From Mobilicoccus massiliensis (GTDB taxonomy: Bacteria; Actinomycetota; Actinomycetes; Actinomycetales; Dermatophilaceae), in contig NZ_LN651324.1 of NCBI RefSeq assembly GCF_000826525.2, positions 79,865-143,864 of the forward strand: a stretch of DNA of 64,000 nt, given 5' to 3'. Positions 8,430-16,901 of the stretch are shown piece by piece. Below the pieces are notes generated by a model that saw only the letters and a list, made by a program, of their open reading frames with translations, made no database searches and was not told where the DNA came from. The position numbers were made by a program, and so were the translations under genes. Position 1 is the stretch's first letter. Every line of letters begins with the position of its first letter.

Positions 8430-9449
8430 TCAGGACGGGCGCCGTCGACGATTCCGCGCCGGCTGCGGGCGGATGTGCAGGACGGGCTGCACGTTGCAGG
8501 GGAGCTCCGGCACGAGGTCACGTAACCGGCGGGAGACCATGTGCCGGTTCTCGAGGAGCAGATCGTTGCCGACGAAACGTTCGACTCTGGCGCCAGTCTC
8601 GAGGATTGCTTGCTCCCGAATCTTCTGAGCGTCCATCGCGCCCGGCACCGTGTATTTCTCCTGCCCGTCGAACTCGACGATGGCGACCCGCTCGATCGAT
8701 CCGGCAGGGAGGCGCCAGCCGAAGTCCGCGTAGTAGCGGCCCTGCGCCGTCTCGATGAGGAACTGAGGAGTGGGCGCGGGAAGCCCCTCGGCGATCGCGA
8801 GGCAGCGGACACGTGACTCCCCGGGGGATTCCGACAATGGATCGGCGTGTGCGAGCAGCACCCTCGCCTGCCGGCAGCCGCGCCTCGGGCCGTATTCCGA
8901 CAATTGCGCCAACCAGCGGGCGCGGACGGGGGCCGCTCGCGCTTCGGCCTCACCGGGACGCGCACGATCGGGGTCCACGAGGAGACGAAGCGCGGAGTCG
9001 GCGGTCGCGAGCGCCCAATCGACGGGCAGCATCGTCACGCAGTCCAGCACGGTGCGGTCAACCGAGGTGACGCGAAGGCCGTCGACGTCCGTGACATCCT
9101 CGACACGCAGTTGCCGATGGTGCCGGATCAGCATGTCCTGCCGTGTCGAACTACCCGCACGAAACGGCTGCGTCACGTGAACGGCTTCGGTGCGCGGGAC
9201 CCACATGCCGTGGACGATCGCAGCCGAGAGGTGACTGAGGACGATGTCGCGATGGAGACGAGTGGCGTCTGCTCGACACCGAGCCAGATGGAGAACCTCG
9301 GAGCGACGCCAGTCATCGCTGCCGAGCACAGGCCGGGGGAGGTACGCCCCGTGCTCGATTCGCAGGAGAGAACCGTCCTGGTGACCACGAGCGAGGATTC
9401 GAGGGTTCATGTCGCGGCTGAGCATCACGGCCGGGGGCGTCCACTGCAT
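8430..9449 (-). CDS. AbiEi-type winged-helix / DUF559-like nuclease-fold protein
   Basis: About 339 residues. The N-terminal 90 residues look like the winged-helix domain of AbiEi-type antitoxins and relatives (GSLLRIEHGAYLPRP, then SHLSAAIVHGMWVP). The middle contains VTSVDRTVLDCVTMLPVDWAL. The C-terminal third resembles the DUF559/Vsr-like endonuclease fold: GLPAPTPQFLIE, YYADFGWR and IVEFDGQEKY supply the usual E, D and E-x-D/K positions. No AbiEii-type toxin gene is adjacent. Such orphan proteins are common in Micrococcales and their function is unsettled. Starts ATG 9449 and ATG 9425 are both possible; neither has a clear ribosome binding site. The gene is flanked on both sides by copies of one hairpin repeat, which may mean it arrived with them. 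Confidence 0.7.
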   Translation of the reverse strand: MQWTPPAVMLSRDMNPRILARGHQDGSLLRIEHGAYLPRPVLGSDDWRRSEVLHLARCRADATRLHRDIVLSHLSAAIVHGMWVPRTEAVHVTQPFRAGSSTRQDMLIRHHRQLRVEDVTDVDGLRVTSVDRTVLDCVTMLPVDWALATADSALRLLVDPDRARPGEAEARAAPVRARWLAQLSEYGPRRGCRQARVLLAHADPLSESPGESRVRCLAIAEGLPAPTPQFLIETAQGRYYADFGWRLPAGSIERVAIVEFDGQEKYTVPGAMDAQKIREQAILETGARVERFVGNDLLLENRHMVSRRLRDLVPELPCNVQPVLHIRPQPARNRRRRPS

Positions 9450-9518
9450 GGATGGAGCGTGTGCCGGCCGGGCGTGCAGGTGGGTTCGGCTACGGGGCGG
9501 CCTGTGGACGAGGGGGTG

Positions 9519-9606
9519 CGCCGAGACAGCCGCCGTTTCCGGCCCCGCGGGTCGCTTCGATCTCGCCGGCGGGAGGGAAGGGCCGGAAACGGCGGCTGTC
9601 TCGGCG
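9519..9606. repeat. 26-bp perfect inverted repeat, same family as 8299-8428 (likely terminator of the GT2 gene)
   Basis: Left arm 9519-9544 and right arm 9581-9606 are perfect reverse complements (26 bp, 36-base loop) and contain the same core CCGAGACAGCCGCCGTTT as the element at 8299-8428. It starts five bases after the stop of the minus-strand glycosyltransferase (9612), as expected for its terminator, and lies upstream of the AbiEi-type gene. There is no U tract. Confidence 0.85.
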
Positions 9607-9611
9607 GGTGG

Positions 9612-10676
9612 TCAACCGGTCTTGGGGAGGCGGGCGGAGGACTGGGCCGGTGGTCTGCGTAGGAGCAGACCCTCGAGGAAGCCCAGACCCCAGGCGTAGT
9701 GCATCGCCATGAACGCGGCGGGCAGGGACGCGGCGTCCACGGTGGGTGGTTGGTCGGTGTGGCGGCCCGAGGCACGCGGATCGTTCGCGAGGTCGCCGCG
9801 CTGCCGCCACACGTCGACGCCGGCCGCCGTCACCCCGAGGAGGTACGGCGAGTAGGCGGCCGCCGCCAGCCTGGGCCGCCGAGTCGCGAGCGCGGCCAAG
9901 GCGGCGGTTCCGACGACGGCCGTCGGAGCCGCGAGGTGCCGCAGGCGCATTCCCGCTCGCCCGTTCTTGCGGACCATCGCCGCCTTGCCTCGACCGTACC
10001 TGCGGTACTGGCGAAAGAGGTCGGGCACGTTCTCGCGCACATGCCAGTAGATGGCCATCTCAGGATCGAACGCGATGCGGTGCCCGCGCGCGAGGATGCG
10101 GTGGTCGAAGTCGACGTCCTCGTTGACGAGCAACGTCTCGTCCCAGCCGCCCACGTCCCGCGCGACGCCGGTGCGGTAGACGCCGAACGAGGCGTGGTCG
10201 GTCTCGCAGAACTCGGTGCCGAAGTGGTTGATCGAGTTGCCGACGCCGAACGGGCTGGACAGAGCGAGGGCCACCGCGCGGCCCTTCGGGGTGCGGGCGA
10301 CGCCGAGACGAATGCCGCCGACCGCCGCCAGGCCGGAGTCCCGTCGCAGATGACCGAGCGCGCGGGCGATGTAATCGTCGCTCACGGCGGCGTGGCCGTC
10401 GATGCGGGCGACGAACTCCCCTCGCGCCTCGCGCAGCCCGACGTTGAGCCCGGCCGGGATGATCGACGCGGGGTTGTCGAGCAGACGCACCCGAGGATCG
10501 CGCGAGGCGATGTCCGCGACGATCTCGGCCGTGGCGTCGGTGGAGGGGCCGTTCATCACGAGCACCTCGAGATCGACCCCGTGCTCGGCCTGGGCGAGTG
10601 CGGACGCGATGGCGCCCGCGACTCCGGCCTCCTCGTTCAGGACCGGCATCAGCACGCTGACGTGCGGCTGTGACAT
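9612..10676 (-). CDS. Glycosyltransferase family 2, ExoA-like
   Basis: A 354-residue GT-A enzyme. The N-terminus reads VSVLMPVLNEEAGV; the nucleotide-binding acidic motif is ARIDGHA (about 90-96, DxD replaced by DGH as in ExoA-type enzymes), and VNEDVDFDHRI (about 183-193) gives the ED motif. Two or three hydrophobic segments follow in the C-terminal third (about 240-340), so the protein is probably membrane-associated. ExoA-like enzymes add a glucose residue to lipid-linked oligosaccharide in exopolysaccharide synthesis; the sugar here is unknown. The ATG at 10676 has GAGGG a few bases upstream. It lies last in the unit that begins with the Wzz-like gene, 173 bp after the polymerase-like gene. 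Confidence 0.85.
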   Translation of the reverse strand: MSQPHVSVLMPVLNEEAGVAGAIASALAQAEHGVDLEVLVMNGPSTDATAEIVADIASRDPRVRLLDNPASIIPAGLNVGLREARGEFVARIDGHAAVSDDYIARALGHLRRDSGLAAVGGIRLGVARTPKGRAVALALSSPFGVGNSINHFGTEFCETDHASFGVYRTGVARDVGGWDETLLVNEDVDFDHRILARGHRIAFDPEMAIYWHVRENVPDLFRQYRRYGRGKAAMVRKNGRAGMRLRHLAAPTAVVGTAALAALATRRPRLAAAAYSPYLLGVTAAGVDVWRQRGDLANDPRASGRHTDQPPTVDAASLPAAFMAMHYAWGLGFLEGLLLRRPPAQSSARLPKTG

Positions 10677-10849
10677 GCGTTCCCTCGCTTCGTCTTGGGT
10701 GCGGATTCGTCAGGCTTCCGGTCGGCCGGTCGCCGCGTGAGGTGAGGGGACGCGGCCGCGCTCTGCGCCGGCGGGACAGGTGTGCCCGCGCAGTGCCGCC
10801 CGGGGTCGCCTCGACGTCGAAGCCGCGATCCCGGGCGCGGCGGAGGCCG

Positions 10850-12136
10850 TCACCACGATCGCCGATGTCGGCGAGGCGGTGACTCCCACGCCTCGACGTT
10901 GCTCGATGCGACTCCGGTTCCCGCCTCGACGTAGTCCCGTGGGGCCGGCGCCCACAGCATGACCACGACGAAAGCGGGGACGATGATCGGCTGCGCCGGC
11001 GGCTGGAGCAGGAAGAACTGCGCGAGCAACGTCGCCGACAGTGCCCGCTCGTGCGCCCGGAGGAACGGTGCGACCGCGAGTGCCACGAGGAGGAATCCGG
11101 CGACGATCCCGTAGTCGTAGAACATCTTGCCGACGAGTGGGGCGATGAGTCCGTCGGTGCCGCTGCCGTCGACGGCGCGGCTCGACGAGCCGGCCCCGAA
11201 GCCGACCCACACGGCCCACGGCTCCGACAGCCAGCGGGGAGCGAGGTAGACGTACGGCTCGAAGCTGCGCATCGCCGCGGAGGAATTGGCCTGACCCACC
11301 TCGGTGACACGCGAGACGAAGACCTGCCCGATGACCGTCGGAACGGCGACCGCGACCGCGATGGCGCCGGGGATCACGTACTTCTTGAGCAACGAGAACT
11401 GCCCGAGGAGCAGCATGGCGAGGACGCCGATGCCGATGATCGCGAACCCGGAACCGGCGACGGTCGTGAGCACCCCGAGGAAGATGTACAGCACCGTCCA
11501 CACGCGGGCGCGGGTCAGCAGCGCCGTCATGAAGCACACGCCGAGGGTGTACGACATGAACGACGGCTCGAGCATGATCCAGCCGTTGGACTTGTAGATC
11601 GGGTTGCCGTAGACGATCGGGTAGCTGATCGCGAAGCCGTTGACGTGCAGGGACTCCGGCAGGAAGTCGAAGAGCCAGTCCCGGTAGGGGAGCCCGGCGA
11701 CCTGGGAGAGCAGGAAGACCAGCGACAACGAGCTCAGCCAGATGCCGGCCTTGGTGACGGCCCGCATCAGGCGCCGGTACACGGGCCCGGAGCGGTCGGA
11801 CATCATGAAGATGACCGGGAACCACATCGTCATCCAGAACAGCCAACTGTTCACGCTGATGACGGGCCGGTCGATGAACAGCACCTGCGGCAGCACCGTG
11901 GCCGAGGACGCGGCCGCGGCGGCGAGCCACAGCACCAGGCGTCGCTTCTCGAGGACGAGCGCCCCGACCCGCCAGGCCGCGAAGCACCACAGCACGGTGA
12001 TGGGCACCGTGAAGGGGATGTCGAGGTTAGGGATCGAGATCCGCTGGAAGATGATGTTGAGGACGAACAGCCACATCACCCAGCGCACTTCGTCGACCCG
12101 GCGACCGCCGCGGCCGGTGATGACGCCCGGGGTCAC
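10850..12136 (-). CDS. Polysaccharide polymerase-like integral membrane protein (Wzy-like)
   Basis: About 428 residues with 10-11 membrane segments and few motifs, as is usual for Wzy proteins: hydrophobic stretches from residue 12 on (WVMWLFVLNIIF), and a large exterior loop around YPIVYGNPIYKSNGWIMLEPSF. The segment GFGAGSSSRAV near the C-terminus resembles the glycine-rich loop of O-antigen polymerases. It directly follows the Wzz-like gene, whose stop is at 12156, so a chain-length regulator and polymerase pair is likely. Start GTG 12136 is a guess; GTG or ATG codons up to about 80 bases downstream are alternatives, since no ribosome binding site is strong. It differs from the ligase-like protein at 1371-2768, so the locus has two such proteins. 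Confidence 0.72.
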   Translation of the reverse strand: MTPGVITGRGGRRVDEVRWVMWLFVLNIIFQRISIPNLDIPFTVPITVLWCFAAWRVGALVLEKRRLVLWLAAAAASSATVLPQVLFIDRPVISVNSWLFWMTMWFPVIFMMSDRSGPVYRRLMRAVTKAGIWLSSLSLVFLLSQVAGLPYRDWLFDFLPESLHVNGFAISYPIVYGNPIYKSNGWIMLEPSFMSYTLGVCFMTALLTRARVWTVLYIFLGVLTTVAGSGFAIIGIGVLAMLLLGQFSLLKKYVIPGAIAVAVAVPTVIGQVFVSRVTEVGQANSSAAMRSFEPYVYLAPRWLSEPWAVWVGFGAGSSSRAVDGSGTDGLIAPLVGKMFYDYGIVAGFLLVALAVAPFLRAHERALSATLLAQFFLLQPPAQPIIVPAFVVVMLWAPAPRDYVEAGTGVASSNVEAWESPPRRHRRSW

Positions 12137-12155
12137 CGGGGTCGCGCGGACGACC

Positions 12156-13292
12156 TCAGCCGTCGACGACGATGCAGATGCGGTCGCCGAACTGGTTGAC
12201 ATGCTCATCCAGCCACTCGAATCGGGTCTTGTGCGGACGTACCAGCACGAGGAGCATGGCGTGCTCGTCGCGTGCGGTGCGCTTGACGATGGCGCTCGTG
12301 AGCGGCGTCTGGAGCAGCGTGACGGTGCGCGGGCGACCGTCGGAGACGCCTCGGCCGAAGGTGGCCAGGTCGTCGGTGACCGCGACGTCGCGGCCGACGG
12401 CGTGGAAGCCCGCGGCAACCGGCTCGACCAGGCCGCGGACGGCGCCGGCGGGGGCGCGCACCCCGGTGAGGACGACCCGGTCGATATCGTCGGCCTCCAT
12501 GCTCACGACGGCGGGCAGCTCGCGCGCCGGGACGAACTCGAGGTCGGGGTAGACGCGACGCATCTCGTTGATCGAGGACATCTGGCCGCGGCGACCGCCG
12601 AAGACGAGAGCGAGAGCGACGCCGGCGAGTAGACCTCCGAGCAACCCCATCGCGGCGAGCATGACCGTCGAGGGGCCAGCGGCCGTGTTCGCGTCGGCGC
12701 TCTGCAGCAATGCGAGGCGGCGCGACTGAGTGACGAGTTGTCCTTGTTGGTCGGCGAGCTGACCACCAAGACGCGCGACCCGCGCCTCCTCGGCGGCGCG
12801 ATCGGCCAACGGCTGGCTCTTGATGAGGACCCCGGTCGTGCGCGTGAGCTCCTTGAGCTCGTCGTCGATACGCTTGTTGCTCGCGGCGATCGCGGCGTCG
12901 GCCACCGCGTTGGCCATGCTCGCGGCCTTCTCGGCGTCGCGATCGGTGGCCTTGATCGAGAGGAACGAGGTTCGCACGACCGCGCTCACCTCGGCCGCCT
13001 GCTGCAGGTCGGCCGGGCTCATGCCGAGCTTGTTCGCCGCGGCCTCGAACACGTCACGCGAGGACGCCTCGATGAGAGCGCTCTGCTGAGCGGTGGCCGT
13101 CATGTCGGTGTCGGGACTGCTGAACTGCACGTTGACGGTGGCTTCGGCGGACTTGGGCGCGGACACGCCCGCGAGCCCTCCCACGATCGCCCCCACGATG
13201 GCGAGGACCACAGGAATCCACCACCACCGGCGCAGTGTCGCCGTCAGTGACCGCCCCCACGGATCACGATTGTTCTCGGCCGATGTGGCCAC
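12156..13292 (-). CDS. Wzz-like chain-length determinant protein with a degenerate, Walker-less C-terminal domain
   Basis: A 378-residue protein with a membrane segment at about 25-45 (WWWIPVVLAIVGAIVGGLAG), an extracytoplasmic alpha/beta region with coiled-coil potential (about 100-195), a second membrane segment at about 210-232, and a cytoplasmic tail. This is the layout of actinobacterial polysaccharide co-polymerases, which usually carry a CpsD-type tyrosine kinase at the C-terminus. The tail here (about 235-378) has a Rossmann-like feel but no Walker A motif and no Tyr cluster, so it is probably not a kinase. GTG 13292 is preceded by GGGGGAA. The gene heads a unit with the polymerase-like and GT2 genes and has a candidate promoter at 13352-13380. 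Confidence 0.78.
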   Translation of the reverse strand: MATSAENNRDPWGRSLTATLRRWWWIPVVLAIVGAIVGGLAGVSAPKSAEATVNVQFSSPDTDMTATAQQSALIEASSRDVFEAAANKLGMSPADLQQAAEVSAVVRTSFLSIKATDRDAEKAASMANAVADAAIAASNKRIDDELKELTRTTGVLIKSQPLADRAAEEARVARLGGQLADQQGQLVTQSRRLALLQSADANTAAGPSTVMLAAMGLLGGLLAGVALALVFGGRRGQMSSINEMRRVYPDLEFVPARELPAVVSMEADDIDRVVLTGVRAPAGAVRGLVEPVAAGFHAVGRDVAVTDDLATFGRGVSDGRPRTVTLLQTPLTSAIVKRTARDEHAMLLVLVRPHKTRFEWLDEHVNQFGDRICIVVDG

Positions 13293-13351
13293 GTTCTTCC
13301 CCCTTGTCGAGCCGGCATCGCGTGCACCAGAGCAGGCCGATGCACCGGGCC

Positions 13352-13380
13352 AGTCTAAATGCGTGTGTTCGCCTCACCAA
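13352..13380 (-). promoter_or_regulatory. Candidate promoter of the Wzz-like/polymerase/GT2 unit
   Basis: On the minus strand, TTGGTG (plus positions 13375-13380) and TAGACT (13352-13357) are separated by exactly 17 bases. Transcription would begin near 13345, giving a leader of about 50 bases before GTG 13292. The -35 box is only a partial match to TTGACA. Confidence 0.45.
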
Positions 13381-13502
13381 TTCGTCTTGGACGCATGCTC
13401 AAGAAGCGAGCCCCTGGTCACGGGTGCTGTTCCGCCCTCTCGTGCTTCGCGCCCCCATCGGCAGGTCACCGTAGGCTCGCAATCTGGAGGAGACCTGGGT
13501 GT

Positions 13503-14654
13503 TCAGGCCCGTTCCCGCAGCCCCGCCCACTGCCGGTGGCTGCGGTGGGTCGAGAGGATGAAGCGCACCGCACGCTGGGAGCAGTTGTCGACGTCGTAGT
13601 CGGCGGGGACCACGGCGTCGGTGCGGTGATCGGTCCCGATGGCGGCGACCGCGTCCCGGATGCCCTCGACCACCGCGGCGGGGTCGAGCCCGGTCATGAC
13701 GATGGCCCCGGTGTCGAGCGCCTCGGGCCGTTCGATCGAGTCACGCAGCGTGACGGCGGGGAAATGCAGGAGGGAGGACTCCTCGCTGATCGTTCCCGAG
13801 TCCGACAACACGCACAGGGCGTCCTGTTGCAGCCGCACGTAGTCGATGAACCCCAACGGCGGATGGAACGTGATGCCCGACAGGTCGATCTCCTCCGCGC
13901 CCGGGCGCGCCGCGAGCAGGTCGAGGCGCTTGCGGGTGCGCGGATGCGTCGAGACGAGGACGGGGACGTCGAACGTGTCTCGGGCCGCGACGAGGCACTT
14001 CAGGAGCAGATGCAGACGGGCGGGATCGTCGACGTTCTCTTCGCGGTGCGCCGAGACGAGAAGGTAGCCGCGCGGATCCAGACCGAGATCGGCCGGCGCG
14101 GTGCTCGCCGCGAAGGCCTCGGCGTGATGGGCGAGGACCTCCTTCATGGGCGACCCGGTGAGCAGGATGCGGCGAGGGTGCAGCCCCTCGGCGAGGAGGT
14201 TGCGCCTGGCGTGCTCGGTGTAGACGAGATTGAAGTCGGCGACGTGATCGACGAGGCGACGGTTGGTCTCCTCGGGCACGTTCTCGTCGAAGCAGCGGTT
14301 GCCGGCTTCCATGTGGTACACGGGAATCCGCATGCGCTTGGCCATGATCGAGGCGATCGCGGAGTTCGTGTCGCCGAGGATGAGCACGGCGTCCGGGCGC
14401 TCGGCGGCGAGCACCTCCTCGGATTTGATGAGGGTCTCGCCCAGCACCCGCCCGAGGCTCGAGGTGTCGACCTCGAGGAAGTGGTCGGGGCGCCGGATTC
14501 CGAGCTCGTCGAAGAAGATGCCGTTGAGCTCGTAGTCGTAGTTCTGCCCGGTGTGGACGAGCACATGATCCACGGTCGCGTCCAGGCGCGCCATCACACT
14601 CGACAGGCGGATGATCTCCGGTCTCGTTCCGACGATCGTCATCACCTTGGTCAT
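13503..14654 (-). CDS. capG: UDP-N-acetyl-L-talosamine 2-epimerase (CapG/FnlC-type, WecB superfamily)
   Basis: A 383-residue non-hydrolysing UDP-sugar 2-epimerase. Motifs of the family are present: VGTRPEIIRLS (8-18), HTGQNYDYELN, GDTNSAIAS, HMEAGNRCFDENVPEETNRRL, SAHREENVDDP and DSGTISEESS. Alone it could be a UDP-GlcNAc 2-epimerase (WecB), but it lies directly downstream of capE and capF, and the trio is the known route to UDP-N-acetyl-L-fucosamine, in which CapG converts the talo to the fuco intermediate. The HTGQNYDYELN and NRCFDENVPEE forms also fit the CapG/FnlC branch. It is the last gene of the operon that starts at 22602, 52 bp after capF. The longer open frame upstream of 14654 is shadow sequence across capF. 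Confidence 0.88.
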   Translation of the reverse strand: MTKVMTIVGTRPEIIRLSSVMARLDATVDHVLVHTGQNYDYELNGIFFDELGIRRPDHFLEVDTSSLGRVLGETLIKSEEVLAAERPDAVLILGDTNSAIASIMAKRMRIPVYHMEAGNRCFDENVPEETNRRLVDHVADFNLVYTEHARRNLLAEGLHPRRILLTGSPMKEVLAHHAEAFAASTAPADLGLDPRGYLLVSAHREENVDDPARLHLLLKCLVAARDTFDVPVLVSTHPRTRKRLDLLAARPGAEEIDLSGITFHPPLGFIDYVRLQQDALCVLSDSGTISEESSLLHFPAVTLRDSIERPEALDTGAIVMTGLDPAAVVEGIRDAVAAIGTDHRTDAVVPADYDVDNCSQRAVRFILSTHRSHRQWAGLRERA

Positions 14655-14706
14655 CGGGCAGCCTCCGGGTGGTCGATGCGCGCTACGCGGGCCGTGCCTT
14701 TCACCA

Positions 14707-15867
14707 TCATGCCTGTTGCGCCCCGCCGGGACGGTCGCGTCCTGTGAGAACGGGCAAGGGGTAGGTGTCGGGGTTGTCGGGGTCGAACAGCTCGTTGGTC
14801 CAGAACGACGTGACGAGTTCGTCGTCGCCGACGTTCTCGATGGAATGGGTCCACATCGTCGGCATGTCGACGACGGCGGGCTCGTCACCGGTGCAGCGGA
14901 ACTCGATGGCGTCGTCGGTGAGGACGCGACGCAGCCGAATGAGCCCCGTACCCGAGAGCACCTGGAACCGTTCGATCTTGTGCAGGTGGACGTGATCGCC
15001 ACGCGTGAATCCGGGGTTGGTCGTCGACACGAACGCCTGCCCGGGGCCTCCGTGGACGCGGATCGTCTCGACGAGCGTGCCGCGCCGGTCCGAGCGGGGC
15101 AGCGGCCGCAGCGGGTACGCCTCGGGCCACATCGCCGAGCGCAGCGTGTTGAACAACGCGACGTCGAACTCGTCGGTGAGAGCCGGGATCTCACCGACGG
15201 GTGCGTAGATCCGGTGCATCTCCGCGAACCGTTCGGCGACCTGCGAGATGAGCATCGGACGGCCCTGCGGGCGGACGAGTTCTGCTCCACCGTGCGCGGC
15301 CTCGTCGAGCGTGTCCACGAGGGCGGCCGCGGCGTCCTGCACGTGGAGGAGCGGAAGCTCCCGGTCGCCGACGATCGTCGGCGGCTCACCGTCGATGACA
15401 CGGCGCGCGAACGTGGCGACGAAGCTGTTGTAGTCGGGGCGGCCATGCTCGCCGAAGAGTCCCGGGAGCCGCACCTCGCGTACCGGGGCGCCGAGCCGGG
15501 ATCCCCACGCTCGCAACGTGTCTCCCGCACCGCGCTTGCCGGTGGCGTACGGCGAGTCGACGCCCCAGTGGCCCTCGTCGACGTAGGTGCTGCCGGAGTA
15601 GACGACGGTCGGCGTGGTGTCGGCTCGGTCGAGCGCGGCGACGAGGGCCTCTGCGAGGGCGACATTGCCGCCCGCCACCTCCTCGTCACTGCCACGGTTG
15701 TATCCGGCGAGGTGGAGTACGGCGTCGGCATCGCGGACGAGCTCGGGAAGACGCGCCCACTCCTGCCGGCCGACCGGTACGACGTCCCACTCCGGCCGCG
15801 TGAGCAGCAAGCGCGTGCGGGTGTGCATGCCGAGGAACCCGCGGGCTCCCGTGACGACGACGCGCAT
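14707..15867 (-). CDS. capF: CapF/FnlB-type bifunctional UDP-sugar epimerase-reductase
   Basis: A 386-residue protein with an N-terminal short-chain reductase domain (GARGFLG at 7-13; YATGKRGAGD contains the Tyr-x3-Lys pair) and a C-terminal cupin domain (NPGFTRGDHVHLHKIERF, with metal-ligand histidines, then PTMWTHSIENVGDDEL). In the known CapF the cupin epimerises C3 of the CapE product and the reductase uses NADPH to make UDP-N-acetyl-L-talosamine. Both active-site regions look intact. The ATG shares one base with the capE stop (TGATG at 15865-15869), so it is translationally coupled. The neighbours capE and capG complete the UDP-L-FucNAc pathway. Confidence 0.92.
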   Translation of the reverse strand: MRVVVTGARGFLGMHTRTRLLLTRPEWDVVPVGRQEWARLPELVRDADAVLHLAGYNRGSDEEVAGGNVALAEALVAALDRADTTPTVVYSGSTYVDEGHWGVDSPYATGKRGAGDTLRAWGSRLGAPVREVRLPGLFGEHGRPDYNSFVATFARRVIDGEPPTIVGDRELPLLHVQDAAAALVDTLDEAAHGGAELVRPQGRPMLISQVAERFAEMHRIYAPVGEIPALTDEFDVALFNTLRSAMWPEAYPLRPLPRSDRRGTLVETIRVHGGPGQAFVSTTNPGFTRGDHVHLHKIERFQVLSGTGLIRLRRVLTDDAIEFRCTGDEPAVVDMPTMWTHSIENVGDDELVTSFWTNELFDPDNPDTYPLPVLTGRDRPGGAQQA

Positions 15868-16901
15868 CAGTGGGCCCCCTCGACGAGCCGGATCTCAGGC
15901 AAGGTGCGCAGCAGCTCGACCGTGCCCGCGACGTCGAGACGGTCGGTGTTCTCGGAGGTGTAGTCGGTCTCGACGCTCGCGCGTGGATCGCCCTCCTCGA
16001 AGTACTTCTCGTACTCCAGTGAGCGTGCGTCGACCGGCACCCGGAAGTAGTCGCCCTCGTCGGTCGCCGTCGCGCGCTCCTCGCGGGAGAGCAACGTCTC
16101 GTGGCGTTTCTCCCCGTGACGCGTGCCGATGATCTCGATCGGGTGGTCGGGCACCCCCATGACGACCGCCACCGCGCGGGCGAGCGTCTCCACCGTGCTC
16201 GCCGGGGCCTTGCGCACGAACAGGTCACCGGGATTCGCGTGGGTGAACGCGTACTCGACGAGATCGACCGATTCGGCCAGCGACATGAGGAACCGAGTCA
16301 TCGTCGGGTCGGTGACCGTCATCGGCCGGCCGGCGCGGATCTGCGCGACGAAGTGGGGGATCACCGAGCCACGTGAGTACATGACGTTGCCGTAGCGCGT
16401 GACGCTGACCACCGTGCCGGCCTCGGGATGACGCCGCGCGAAGGCCTGCGCCGTCTTCTCCATGAGGGCCTTGCTCATGCCCATGGCGTTGACGGGATAG
16501 ACGGCCTTGTCGGTCGAGAGGCACACGAGGCCGCGGACACCGGTCGCATGCGCGGCGTCGACGACGTTGGCGCTGCCCACGACGTTGGTCTTCACGGCCT
16601 GGTCGGGAAAGAACTCACAGCTCGGCACCTGTTTGAGGGCGGCGGCGTGGAACGCGAAGTCGGCACCGACGAACGCCGCGTCGACGCTCGCGCGATCACG
16701 CACGTCGCCGAGGAAGAACTTGAGTCGCGGGTCGTCGAACGCGACCCGCATGTCGTGCTGCTTGGCCTCGTCGCGGGACAGGATGTGCACGGCCGCGACG
16801 TCGAGGCCGAGTAGATGTCGCGCCATGGTCGAGCCGAACGAGCCGGTGCCTCCGGTGATCGCGACGGTCGCGCCACGCACGTCGGTGTGGTCGGTGCTCA
16901 C
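15867..16901 (-). CDS. capE: UDP-N-acetylglucosamine 4,6-dehydratase/5-epimerase (CapE/FnlA-type)
   Basis: A 344-residue soluble SDR enzyme, first step of UDP-L-FucNAc synthesis. It shows GGTGSFG (17-23) for NAD(P) binding, AALKQVPSCEFFP in the active-site region, STDKAVYPVNAMGMSKALMEK, in which the usual SDR Tyr is replaced by Met before the conserved Lys as in CapE and related dehydratases, and GTRHGEKRHETL in the substrate domain. It starts with GTG at 16901, which overlaps the stop of the upstream glycosyltransferase (GTGA). It differs from the membrane-bound dehydratase at 20746-22602, so the locus has two 4,6-dehydratases feeding different sugars. Confidence 0.93.
   Translation of the reverse strand: MSTDHTDVRGATVAITGGTGSFGSTMARHLLGLDVAAVHILSRDEAKQHDMRVAFDDPRLKFFLGDVRDRASVDAAFVGADFAFHAAALKQVPSCEFFPDQAVKTNVVGSANVVDAAHATGVRGLVCLSTDKAVYPVNAMGMSKALMEKTAQAFARRHPEAGTVVSVTRYGNVMYSRGSVIPHFVAQIRAGRPMTVTDPTMTRFLMSLAESVDLVEYAFTHANPGDLFVRKAPASTVETLARAVAVVMGVPDHPIEIIGTRHGEKRHETLLSREERATATDEGDYFRVPVDARSLEYEKYFEEGDPRASVETDYTSENTDRLDVAGTVELLRTLPEIRLVEGAH

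Noticed and set aside
6185..8965. A 926-residue frame joining the GT4 gene with sequence up to 8965 on the minus strand
   Set aside because: The part upstream of 7510 lies opposite the acetyltransferase and is low-complexity; ATG 7510 has a good ribosome binding site and the family's N-terminus.
8430..9449. A complete AbiE-type toxin-antitoxin pair
   Set aside because: No nucleotidyltransferase toxin (AbiEii) gene is next to it; the neighbours are an acetyltransferase and a glycosyltransferase.
9519..9606. Terminal inverted repeats of an insertion sequence
   Set aside because: No transposase gene lies between or near the arms and no target duplication is seen; arms are 36 bases apart and fit a hairpin at a gene end better.
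13503..14654. A plain UDP-GlcNAc 2-epimerase (WecB) making UDP-ManNAc for the GT26 enzyme
   Set aside because: Operon position right after capE and capF favours the CapG role; a dual or WecB role cannot be excluded by sequence alone but is less likely.
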